This document shows, piece after piece, positions 23,101-35,100 of a stretch of 64,000 nucleotides of DNA. Below the pieces are notes generated by a model, which made no database searches, was not told the origin of the DNA, and saw only the letters and a program-made list of their open reading frames with translations. The first letter of the stretch is position 1, and every line of letters begins with the position of its first letter. The stretch comes from Cornus controversa (taxonomy: Eukaryota > Streptophyta > Magnoliopsida > Cornales > Cornaceae): contig CM048846.1 in assembly GCA_026545225.1 (NCBI GenBank), positions 57,850,270-57,914,269 on the forward strand, given 5' to 3'. Both the position numbers and the translations under genes were made by a program.

Positions 23101-26100
23101 AGGTTTGAATCAACGCCTAAATCAGCATCTGCAACGACATTCCTGGTGTTTGTTGTCATGTAAAGAGTATCAATCTTGCTTCCACGAGCCACAACCATAG
23201 CTCCTTTGGTGATTTTTCACAAACCACCCACGAAGTTTACTGCATGCCCTTCATCATCAAGTTGTCCCACAGAAATCAAGTTTTTCTTCAAATTGGGAAT
23301 ATATCTCACATTCAGAATCTTCCAAACGGTCCCATTAGCTTGTTTGATCTGAACATCTCCCTTACCCACAATATTCAAAGGTTCATCATCAGCCAAATAA
23401 ACTTTTTCGAAATCACCACTAACATAATTCTCTATGATTTCACAATGTGGAGTAGAGTGAAATGATGCACCCGAGTCAAGAACCCATAACTCAATTGGAC
23501 CATCACGCTCAAAATCAGAGCATCAACAATATCTTTTGTGGCTGCATTTACAGATTCTTGCTCCCATTTGCCATTCTTCCTTGGTGCCTGACAATCTTTC
23601 TTTGAATGTCCCTTCTTTTCGCAATTCCAACAATTGCAAGGAAATTTTCCAGTATTCGACTTGCCTTTACTTTTGATTTCGATTTACTGCAATCTACGCC
23701 TGTTCTTTCAAAAGTTCTTCCTCTGATCTCTGTATTTAGAGCAAATCCAGATGGTTCACCTATTTCTCTCCTGCGAATTTCTTCACTGAGAATCAAGTCC
23801 CGAACATCATCGAACCTCAACTTCCCTTTTCCAGAAGAACTGCTCACTGTCGTAACAGTACCGTTCCAACTTTTTGGTAAAGAGGATAATAGAATCAACG
23901 CCCTGATCTCATCATCAAAATCGATTTTCACATAGCTCAATTGAGTCGTAACTGTGTTGAATTTGTTCAGATTGTTCGCCACTGACGCACTTTCTGACAT
24001 CCTCATATTGAATAAACGCCGCATCAAATATACCTTGTTGGACGCATAGGGTTTCTCATACATATCTGCAAGGGCTGCCATCAAACTTGCCGTTGTCTTC
24101 TCCTTCGCTATGTTGAAGGTGACGTTGCGAGACAGTGTCAATCGAATAACTCCTAGAGCCTGCCGATCAAGAACAACCCAATCAACATCTTTCATGTCTT
24201 CTGATTTTGTTCCTGAAAGAGGTTGATACAGATTTTTTTGATACAGATAGTCTTCAATCTGCATTTTTCAGAACCCAAAATTTGTTCCATTGAACTTTTC
24301 TTCGATCTTAATCTTTCCTTCTTTTGCACCTATCTCTCCTACTCGAACTTGAGGCTTTGATACCAGGTGTTGCAAAAACTAACAGAAAAGAAGATCAAAC
24401 ACGCAAGCAAAGACACAGATTTACAAGGTTCACCCAAAATCTAAGGCTACGTCCTTGGTGTTGCAGGATTTTCACTATGATGAGAAAAAGGGATCCAATT
24501 ACAGAGAGTTTAGATTGTATATATAGGTACCTCCTAGGGTTACATAAAAAAGTGTGAAATTACCAAAATACCCTTATAAAAAATTCGGGTCGGGGGCCAG
24601 GCAAGGGGGCGCTACCCCCTACAACCCCCCGCCAAATTACAGCAAAGTTGGGCCAAGCTCCACACTTCCTATCATTTAGGCCCTATATCAAGGCAGTTGC
24701 TAGCAGCAAAGAAGGTGGGTGGAGAGGTCAATCTGAGAGATAATGATACTCAAAGTTTATTAATCAAGCCAGACATAATTTATGGAGGAATCATTCTATA
24801 TGTTGGGAAAGGGATTCAGCTGAGCCTTTAAAAAGAAGCTATAGTAGCCTTAATGAGTGAGATGAAGATGCACAATGGGGTGGATTTAGGAGAGTTCGGG
24901 AATGAATTCAGTTCAACAGATGCTGAACCTGAAACAAGAGATAGGTTTCATTCTGAGTGGGGGATTGGGGGGGGGGGGGGATAGAGGCTGAGGGAGGTCT
25001 TCCTACTGATTCATTCAATCTTAAATTGTGACTTAGAATGAAGAGGAAGGGGAAGGATGGGGTCTCACACACCCATTGGCAGCTATGGCCCTGAAGAAGA
25101 AGGGGAGATTACGAGGGAAATCGAACTATAGATGAAGAAGTGGAGAGTTGGTTGAGGAGTAACGTGGAGGAGATGGGTCAGAGCCTTGGGTTGACATATC
25201 CAGGAGAGAAAGAGAGGACCATGGGAATTTTGGCGTTCTCGAGGGAAAACAGAAGTTTGCTGGCAGAAAGAAAAGCTCATCTTAGAAGGGGGAGAGAGAG
25301 CTTCGTAACCTTATTTCTTATGTCAACTATGAAGGGAGGAGTGGGTCGGAGAGGGGAAGGAGTTAAGGGGGGAGGAGAGACGAAGAGAAATCCATCATTT
25401 GCCTATGAAGATGCGCTTAGTGTCATGGAATGTTCGGGGGCTCAATGACCCGAGCAAGAGGAAGGTGGTGAAGTTGGCTCTGCACAAGTGGGGGGATCAA
25501 GTGATTTGTCTTTAAGAAACCAAGTTGAGCAATGTGTCTAAGGAGATTGTGAGAAGTGTCTGTGGTGGGTGGTTCTTGGAGTGGGAGGTGCTTGATGCTG
25601 TAGGGACGGCAGGAGGCATTTTGGTCATTTAGGACAAGAGATAGATGTTTAGAGTGGATGTGTGGAAAGGGAGATATTCGATTTCTTGCTTGTTCAAATT
25701 AGAAGAGGATGGAGCCGAGTGGATGTTCTCTAGAGTGGAGGATGCGGAGAGGGGTGTTTTGTGGGAGGAGTTGTTTGATGTTCGCAGGCGATAGGGGGTT
25801 CCATGGTGTGTGGGGGGAGATCTAAATGTTTCTAGATCCCCGAACAAGAGGTCTTCGGGTGGGAGATGGACGGCTGCTATGACTTCCTTCTCGGAGTTTA
25901 TTGATGGTAAGGGATTGATTGACTTACCATTAGAAGGAACTCACTTCACTTGGTCTAGTGGTAGAGAAGCTCCAATATTCTCTCGGTCGGATCGGTTCCC
26001 GATCTCGGGAGATTGGGAGGAGAGATTCCCGGATGTGACTCAGGTGGCACTGGCAAGGCTAATGTCAGATCATGTCTTGTTGTTACTAGATTGTGGGGGT

Positions 26101-29100
26101 TTGAGAAGGAGAAAAACGCCTTTTAAGTTCGAGAATATGTGGCTTCGGGCAGAAGGGTTTAAGGAGATGGTGCGACGATGGTGGATTGGTGATGAGGTAT
26201 TGGGGAATCCCAGTTTTGTGCTTGTGGGAACGTAGATTGAAGGAGGATCTTAATAAGTGGAATAAGGAGACGTTTGGTAATCTTGAGTGGAGGAAGATCA
26301 GGATTGTGGGAAAGATAACAGATTTGAATAGGAAGGAGAGCTTGGAGGGCTTGGGGGAGGAGGAAAGATCGAAAATGGAGGATTACAAGATAGAATTTGA
26401 GGAGATTGCTGTATTGGAAGAGATTTCGTGGAGACAGAAATCCTGGGCTTTGTGGTTAAAAGAGGGGAACAGGAATACGAGATTCTTTCATAGGATGGCC
26501 AATGCTCATAGGAGGGATAACCACATCGGGAGGTTCAAAGTTGATGGAACTATGCTAAATAAAGAGGAAGAGGTGGCGAGAGGTGTGACTTCATTCTATT
26601 AGCGGCTCTTTGGGGAGACTGCGGATTGGAGACCTCTTCTAGGGGGCTTGGAGTTTGACATAATTTCTATGGAGGATAGGGATCGGTTGGAGAGGCCATT
26701 TGAGGAGGAGGAGGTGACTTTTGCTCTCCAATGTTGTCAAGGTGATAAAGCCCCGGGTCTAGATGGTTTTTCTATGGCATTCTTTCATCATAATTGGGAG
26801 GTGGTGAAGAGGGATGTGTTGACAACTATCTATGCTTTCCATGCGCATGGAAAGTTTGAGAAGTCTATGAATGCTACCTTCATTGCTTTGATTCCGAAGA
26901 GGGAAAGGCCGATGACATACGAGATTTTAAGCCCATTAGTTTAGTCGGGAGTATCTACAAGATCATTGCCAAAATCTTAGCGATAAGATTGAAGAAAGTG
27001 ATGGATGGAATCATTTTCGAATCTCAAAATGCCTTTGTCAGAGGTCGTCAAATTCTGGATTCAGTTTTTGTGGCTAGTGTTTGTGGGGATGCCCGATCTT
27101 GCATTGGTGATCCGGGGGTGGTTTGTAAGCTTGATGTGGAGAAAGCATATGACCATGTGAGCTGTGATTTCTTGATTTATTTTCTCGAGAGGATGGGGTT
27201 TGGGGAGAGATGGAGTGGGTCAAATTTTGTATCTCCATGGTGAGATTCTCGGTGATGGTTAATGGCGTTCCTTTTAGTTTCTTTGTCAGCTTAAGAGGGT
27301 TGAAGCAGGGGATCCGTTATCCCCTTCCCTCTTCATCACTGTAATGGAGGCTTTCAGCAGACTGATGAAGAGAGCTTGTGAACTTACTGTGATGGAGGCT
27401 TTCAGCAGATTGATGAAGAGAGCTTGTGAACTCATTGTGATGGAGGCTTTCAACAGACTGATGAAGAGAGCTTGTGAACTAGGCTACTATAGAGGTTTCA
27501 AGGCGGGGAGGAATCCTGCTTGTCAAATGGAGGTTTCTCATTTGCTCTTTGCAGACGGCACTTTTGTGTTTTGTGATGCAGAGATGAGACAGTTAAGGTA
27601 CCTAAAAGGGACGTTGCTTTGTTTCCAGGAAGTCTCGGGTTTGAAGGTGAACTTTGGAAAGAGTGAGATTGCTCCTGTGGAGGAGGTGGAGGAGATTTAT
27701 CATTTAGCAAATATCTTGGGATGTAAAGTGGGCTCTTTTCCCTTGACTTACTTGGGTCTACCGCTAGGTGTGAAGGCGTAGAGAGTCTCTTCTTGGGATC
27801 TTGTTGTGCAACGATTTGAGAGGTGGTTAGCTGGGTGGAAGAAAGTATTTATCGAAAGGGGGTAGATTGACTTTGATAAAGAGCACATTTTTGAGCTTTC
27901 CTACCTACTTCATGTCCTTATTCCCATTGCCGGTTTTGGTGCTGAGGAGGTTGGAGGGGCTACAGGGGGACTTTCTATGGGGTGGTATGGGGGAGGAGCC
28001 TAAATATCATCAAGTAAAATGGGAGCTAATTTGTCGACCTATTCAGAGGGGAGGGCTAGGGGTGCGGAAATTGAATCTTTTAAATAAAGCTTTATTGGGT
28101 AAGTGACTTTGGCAGTTTGGGACGAAGAGAGAGAGGTTTTGGAGGCGGGTTTTATGTCTCAAATACAGAGAGGATAGAGGGGGAGTGTGCTCGATGATGT
28201 TGAGGACACTAGTTGGGGTTGGGTTATAGAGGTACATTGTGAAGGGCTGGAATGAGTTCTCTAAGCACATTCGTTTTAGGGTGAGGGATGGGCGGTTTTT
28301 AAGTAACTGGAATGATCATTGGTGTGGCGAGAGATCGTTTGAGAGTATCTACCCGAGACTTGCCAAAAGCATTTGATAGACAGGTAATGGTCGATCAATG
28401 CTATCACCTTGATGGCGGACGATTGGTTTGGGATGTTCAGTTTGAGAGACTTCTGCATGACTGGGAAATTGAGTAGATGACGGAGTTTTTGGCCTTACTC
28501 TACGGATAGGTCTGTCCTGGGGTGGGGTGCGATGAGCTGGTTTGGACTGGCACGAGTCAAGGGAGATTTGAGGTCCAGTCATTTTATCGGAGGTTGGTGG
28601 ATTCTCAAGGGTCTTCCTTTCCTTGGAAAGGCATTTGGCGCTCTAGAGCTCCTTTGAAGGTGGCTTTCTTTGTGTGGGCAGTGTCCATGGGAAAGATTTT
28701 GACCATTGATTACCTAAAAAAGAGAGGACACATCTTGGCAAATTGGTGTTGTATATGTAAACAGGTGGAGGAATCGTTGATCACCTTCTTCTCCATTGCC
28801 CTAGAGCTAGGGAGGAATGGGATTTGCTTTGTGTTATTTTTAGAGTGCAGTGGGTCATGCCTAAGTCGGTGGCTAGCTGTATTACAGTTTGGGATGGATT
28901 CCAGGTGCGACATGATACTAGACATTCATGGAGGGTTGCTCCTCATTGCTTATGGTGGGCCTTATGGAATGAGAGGAACGAGAGATCCTTTGAAGATAAA
29001 AAACATCCCTGGTGAGTTTTTAGACACTCTGTTCTTAGTTCCTTATACTTTTGGTTGGAGGGATTCTTTTGTAATTCTTTGGAGACCCTGTTTTCTTTTA

Positions 29101-32100
29101 TAGATAGTTTAAGGCTTTGATCTTTGTGATGTTCCTTGGGATGCGTCCCCCGCTTGGGCTTTTTTTTATTGGAATTTTTACTTATAAAAAAATATATATA
29201 GATAGCCACTTCTCTCTTTTCTTTGTTAATGACCTTTAATTTTGGTTGCATTCTTTTGTTGAAAAGTAGAAAACCATCATGTATAACCTCATAAGTATAG
29301 GTATGAGCTCTGGTTAAAAAAACAAAAAAGTTGTAATAGGTCTCTCTGACCGAAGAGACAATGCATGATCTCAATATAACATTTTATATAAAAATACAAT
29401 ATTCTAGTTGGCCCACTCTCACTCTGCCACAAAAGTTATATATATATTATATTATACACACTCTCTCCCACAAAAGTCATACATAATATATGTTGGAGAA
29501 TATATTATTGGAGTGATTTAAGCCTTGATAGAAGATTGATATGAGTGATTTATTGGATTGATTTTAGGAATCTTCCATTAATGTATTTTTCATGTTTATC
29601 ACGTATATTCTTTCACGTATAAATAGAGGTGGTCATTGTAAACAAAACTAAGAGAGAATACAATCAAAGTGATGTAGCCCTTTGCGCTTTGTGTGCTGTG
29701 GATGTAGGCCGTATTGGCCAAACCACGTTATATTGTTCTGTTCTTCTTGTTTAATTTCTCTCTTCAATTTTATTTATTTTATCAACATGGTTTCAGAGCA
29801 GGTTATCATACCCTACTCTAGATTTATCTCGAATCTTTGGATCAACTCGTCTCGGATCTTCGGATCAACTCGTCTTGGATCTCCATATCAACTCGACTCG
29901 GATCCCCCGAAACTTCATTTTTAGTATCAAGTTGGACACTTGAGTTAAAATCTTCGTGTACCAACTTTAGGGGGGGGTGTTGGAGAATATATTATTGGAG
30001 TGATTTAAGCCTTGATAGAAGATTGATAGGAGTGATTTATGGGATTGATTTTAGGAATCTTCCATTAATGTATTTTCCATGTTTATTATGTGTATTCTTT
30101 TACCTTTAAATAGAGGTGGTCATTGTAAACAAAACTAAGAGAGAATATAATAAAAGTGATGCAGCCCTTTGGGCTTTGTGTGCCGTGGATGTAGGCCATA
30201 GTGGCCGAACCACGTTATATTCTTCTCTTCTTGTTTAATTTCTCTCTTTTATTTTATTTTCTTTTATCAACAATACACACACACACACACTAAAGCAACG
30301 ATTAGTTTAACTTCTTTTATTATTATTTTTTTAAAATTTTATGATGTGGGGTCACTGAAGACAAAAGAAATAATTATTTTTGAAATTTGATTAAATTGTT
30401 GGGACTCTTTGGGAGTTTTTCAAATTCTTAGCGGTGGCAATTCTACAAATGCACAAAGAAGAAAATTGTCGGGTGAAAATTAGGAGAGAAGGAAATAAAA
30501 TAAAAAAATGGTTGTGGAGAGTGATGAAGGAAGAAAAGAATAAAGAAAAGAGTAAAGAAAGAGAATTAAAAATAGAATAATAGACCAATGTGTGTACAAT
30601 TACAACCTATACATTCTTTGAGAGATGCACATGTCATTTGTATTTTTAATTCAATCTTTTAGTCGACGTTATTCCCTTGCCCATTCAAGTTCCACTGGCC
30701 AACAACCAATTTCGGCCACAGTCCACCGTCTGAGTCTCCGTCCGACCACCACAAATTCTAACGGAATCAGCGCAACACCACTGTCTTCTTCTTCCCAAAG
30801 CCGAGGGTTTACGTCCGACCACCACAAATTCAACCGGTGGTTTCATCCTTTTCGTTGAGAGGGTTTTATCTATGACATTAAAAGGTGTTAGATAATATAT
30901 TTAATATTATGTTCTTTACTTACTATTCTGGTTTTATCCTAAATCATCTAAGATTTCTTATATCCTTACCTAAACCATCTAGGACTAGGATGGCTAGGAT
31001 TTTTTTGTCTCATAAGTTTACTTAGCCTCCAAATTTATGTGTCTATAAATAGGCCTTTATGTATTGTTCACAATATATCAATTCAATTCAATACATAATA
31101 TTTCTAACATGGTATCAAAGCCTTGGTAATCTTCATTGTCGATCGCCCTCATCGTCGGGGATGACACCATCCGTTTCATCCCTGACGGTCAATCGTAAAA
31201 AATAGCTTCCGTCATATATATATATATACACATATATACAAGTTTCCATCTGTGTTTCACAACCACCAACTTTGTTACCTAGCTCTTCCTCGGTGGCTAT
31301 GTCCAATACAAGGTCGTTTCACCAGTCTGCCAGTTTTGGTGTATGTTCTCTAGCTAGTTTCACGTGACGGCTCCAACACCACACGCATCATCACGAAGAA
31401 ACTTTGTCTTCTTGCAACGAGACTCTTGTAGTCCGTCGATTTGTTCTTCAGGAGTTTTGTTCTCCGGAGATTTTTTGGCATGTGATGCCATGACACTTTT
31501 CTTTGACGAGTTCTTCATTTGCCATCGTGAATCGATTGCTCTCTTGTTTGTTCTAGATTGGATCAAATGATTGTTGTCGTGGGTTGGGCTATATCGTTAT
31601 CATCTTTTGTTTGCCGTCTTCACTGAAAAATCCAGATCGTTTGGCTTCCATCAAATCGCATGCATTCAAGATTTTGTTCCAAACTCAAGTTGGTTTCATA
31701 TAACCCACCTTGAGTTTGAAGGGGGCTCTTAGATATTAGATTTTGCTCCAAACTCAAGTTGGTTTCATATAACCCACCTTGAGTTTGAGGGGGGCTGGTA
31801 GATAATATATTTAATATTATGTACTTTACTTACTATTTTGGTTTTATCCTAAATCACCTAAGATTTCTTATACCCTTACCTAAACCATATAGGATTAGGA
31901 TTTCTTGTCTCCTAAGTTTACTTAGCCTCCAAGATTATGTGCCTATAAATGGACCTTTATGTATTGTTCACAATATATCAATTCAATTCAATACATAATA
32001 TTTCTAACAAAAGGAAAAATAAAAACTAAATAGAGCAACTAAAGAGACATTTAAAATAAAGACAATAAAATTAAAGAAACAAAATATAAGTAAATGCAAT

Positions 32101-35100
32101 AATGAAAATACATAAATAACAAATACAACAATAACAAACAAAAATAAAAACTAACAGTGGAGTGAGGAGAGAAGGAGACCTCTCTTCACTCCTAACTCTC
32201 AAAAACTTCAAAATAAAACTCTCATATAGTCTGAAGTCTGTATTTACTGCCTACACTACTGTCCGAGACAGCTACTGGAATTGATTGTGAAGCTTGGCTT
32301 CCGGCCAAAAAATCTCCTTGGTATGTTGCTTGCCTAATAAATAGATAAAGGAGAGCATGACCCAACTGACATATTCCCTCTTTTATTCTTTTTTTGCCTT
32401 TCTATCCCATGCTCTCTCTCTATGGCCCTGTTTGGATTGACTTTTGAAAAGCGGCTTTCGGCTTTTCAAGCTCAAAAGCCGTTTTGGAGAGTGTTTGGAT
32501 TGGTAAGACAGAAGAGATTCGGAGTTCAAAAAGAGCGTTTAAAGGAAGCTGGAGGATACCAGCTTCCTGATTTAGCTTTTGCTTCTCTTTTTCTTCTGCG
32601 TAAAAGCCGAAGCAAAAGCTCTGCCAAACAGGGACTATATCATACTCTCTCACTAAATTCATTTTATCTCCCACTTTAACAACTCACTCTCTCTCCACTC
32701 TATCTCTTTTTTTCTATTAACCTCACATCTATATATATTCACACACACATATATAAATATTTTTCTTTTCTCTCTCCTCCCACTCTCTCATTCTACAATT
32801 CTCTCTCTTTGTGAGATCCTGAATTATTATTTATTTAATTAAATGTTTTATTATTATTATTTTATTTAATTAAAATGTTCTATTTTTTAATATTTCATTT
32901 CTATGTTTGGATGTTTGGGTTTTCAATTTCAAGTATTGGTTTGATCCCGAGCATTTTTAAAGTTAAAGAATAGTTCTATGGAATGATAGGACGTGAGGAT
33001 ATATTTGATATTTGTCTTTTCCAAAAAAGATTTGGGACGATTTTGACATTTTTTTAAAAGTGAAGCGTATTTTAGTAATTTCACATTATAGATGGCACCA
33101 TTGCAATTTTTTTGAAAAGAATGGCATTGTGGTAGTTTTAGAGTAAAATGGAGGGTAAAAGAGACTTTTCACTTGGGAGAGTCTGGAAACTTCTCGATGG
33201 GGTGGGAGATATAAATGTATATCTATTGGTTTTGAGCTAGAAAAGGCAAAATTGCATTCCTCGTTCCCTATAAGTTCTGTCAGCCCTTTTCTTTATTCCT
33301 CCATTGAAGGTGCTTGAAGGCTAGGCTTGGTCCAAGGTTGTTGGTGGTGGTTAGTGGTGGTGCTAGTGGCATGTAAGTGTTTCTTTCCACCACTTTTGTT
33401 CATTTTTTCTTCTACTTTCCTTTCTTCATCTTTCAATTATTGAAGTTTAAAAAATGAGTATTGTGTATGGTTTGTGGTGTTGGAAGCTTTGGGACTTGAA
33501 GGCTTCCATTTCTTTCCATTGATTTCTCCATTAAAGCTTTTGAAGAAAAGTTAGGGCTTCAAATTGAATTTCAAAATTCAATTTGAGAGTTTCTTCAATC
33601 CATCTTAGATTTGACGTAGGAATGAATTTAACTTCCTTTTCTAATGTTTTAAGACTTTAGGAAGTGTTAAGTTGAGATTCTAAAATGAATTGCAAAATGT
33701 GTAAATTAAAGATTACTTTGTTTCATGAAAAATTGGGGCTTTCATGTTTTGAGCATGCTAAATGTGTTTAGACCTTGGATTATGCCTATTTGCATTGTTG
33801 GGGAGGTTTACTATTGAGACATGTATGCCATTGGATCACTAGTGCTCTTAATTTGAAATTAAAGTACACTTTATTGCTTGATAACTCTAGTGTCGTGTAA
33901 GAACTAGAAGTTCTAAATTACTTTTATAGTAATTGTGCTAATGATTGTAAATTTATAGAAGTCTTGGATCATCCATTGGTGTCTTGGAACAAAAAGCTTA
34001 ACTTTTGTTCAAGAAGAGTATTTTGGAAAAAAGTGGTAACATCGAATGCTTTGTTGCTAATGTGTGTTCAAGCATCCTATATTTTTACTTAATTGATGTG
34101 TAGGAATGCTAATGGATGAATTGGGGTTCATTTGAATTCATTTGACAATTTATGGACCATTAGGGGTATTTTGGTCATTCATGTGTATATTAGTTGAGTA
34201 TGCATGCTAGGTGGTTATTTAAAGTGCCTAAGTGTTTGTGTACACCTATTGAACATGTTGAGCATGATAGGTAACACCTAGGAGAAATTATGGAATATTG
34301 ACCATACTTTAGTATTTGGAGTTAGGGTTCCACAGTGCAACATGGTTTTTGGCATGGAATTAGAATTGTTTAAATATTTTAAATTATGCTTAGAATGTAC
34401 TAGAGCATGATTTGGTGTTAAATTGACATATTTGATTTGAAGGTTCAAGGATGCTTGCTAGGTAACACATAAATTGCCTAGATGTACTAATTTAGTTAAA
34501 TTAGGATTTTGGTTATGCTTTGATAGTATATATATGCAAGCATTGAAATTGAAGGTTCAAAGCCCTACCGAAAAGGATTTGAAGGTTTAAGGCTGCCCTA
34601 TTGAAAAGAGACATTTACTTAAGTGAAATTTTTGCTTGAGGAACGACTCATTGAAAACTTGGTGCACATAGATGCAGAACCAATGCTATGAGGATAAATA
34701 TTATGGACATTGTTCATATTGATCATTTTTTTCATATTGTTCACATCATGTGTGAGTTATGATTTTTGATAAGTTTAAATAGTCAGAATTGAAAATAAAG
34801 GCATCTTGGTGGTTGATAAATCCACCTGACTGCTAGTGGTTTTACGTCGACCTGCAGACTAGTAATCCGAAATGACGGAATGCACAGAAGGACTGTCTGA
34901 GGATTGCTCTTTTGATGCGTGTGTCACGACTATTTGAGTTACGTGTGGGGTGTGTGCGCGCGCGCTTGCGTCATCTGCACTGCATTTAAATAAGTAAACT
35001 GTTCATTTCAAGTTTTATGCTTTTTAAACCATTTTAAATAGGTTTATTATTCCGTTGTTTATGGACAGTTCTGGCTCCATTGTTTATGGGCAGGTTATAT

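Larger units (their letters stand above)
20060..24674 (-). mobile_element. Nearly full-length Ty1/copia element nested in the LINE
   Basis: The LTRs are at 24674-24368 (5', minus strand) and 20420-20060 (3'). Both start TGATAGGAAGTGTGG and end in a TTTCGTAACA or TTTTTGCAACA type end. Flanking 5-mers are TTCAG (20055-20059) and TTTAG (24675-24679), a duplication with one mismatch. The primer-binding site (TGGTATCAAAGCC, minus strand) lies just inside the 5' LTR and the purine tract (CCCAAGTGGGAGAT) just before the 3' LTR. Gag, protease, integrase, RT and RNase H occur in copia order. LTR divergence and indels (361 against 307 bp) point to an old insertion. Confidence 0.92.
18290..29190 (+). 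mobile_element. L1-type LINE in XRCC2 intron 4, split by a copia insertion
   Basis: The LINE reads 18290-20059, is interrupted by an LTR element (20060-24674), and resumes at 24675. ORF1 (DUF4283-type) lies at 18296-19905 and ORF2 at 25408-29103. The 3' end has the usual plant LINE tail (TTTTTTTTATTGG, then TTTACTTATAAAAAAATATA, about 29160-29195). Every domain of an autonomous LINE is present, but stops and frameshifts are frequent and one catalytic Asp of RT is lost. I could not find a convincing target-site duplication, so the 5' boundary is approximate. Confidence 0.88.
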
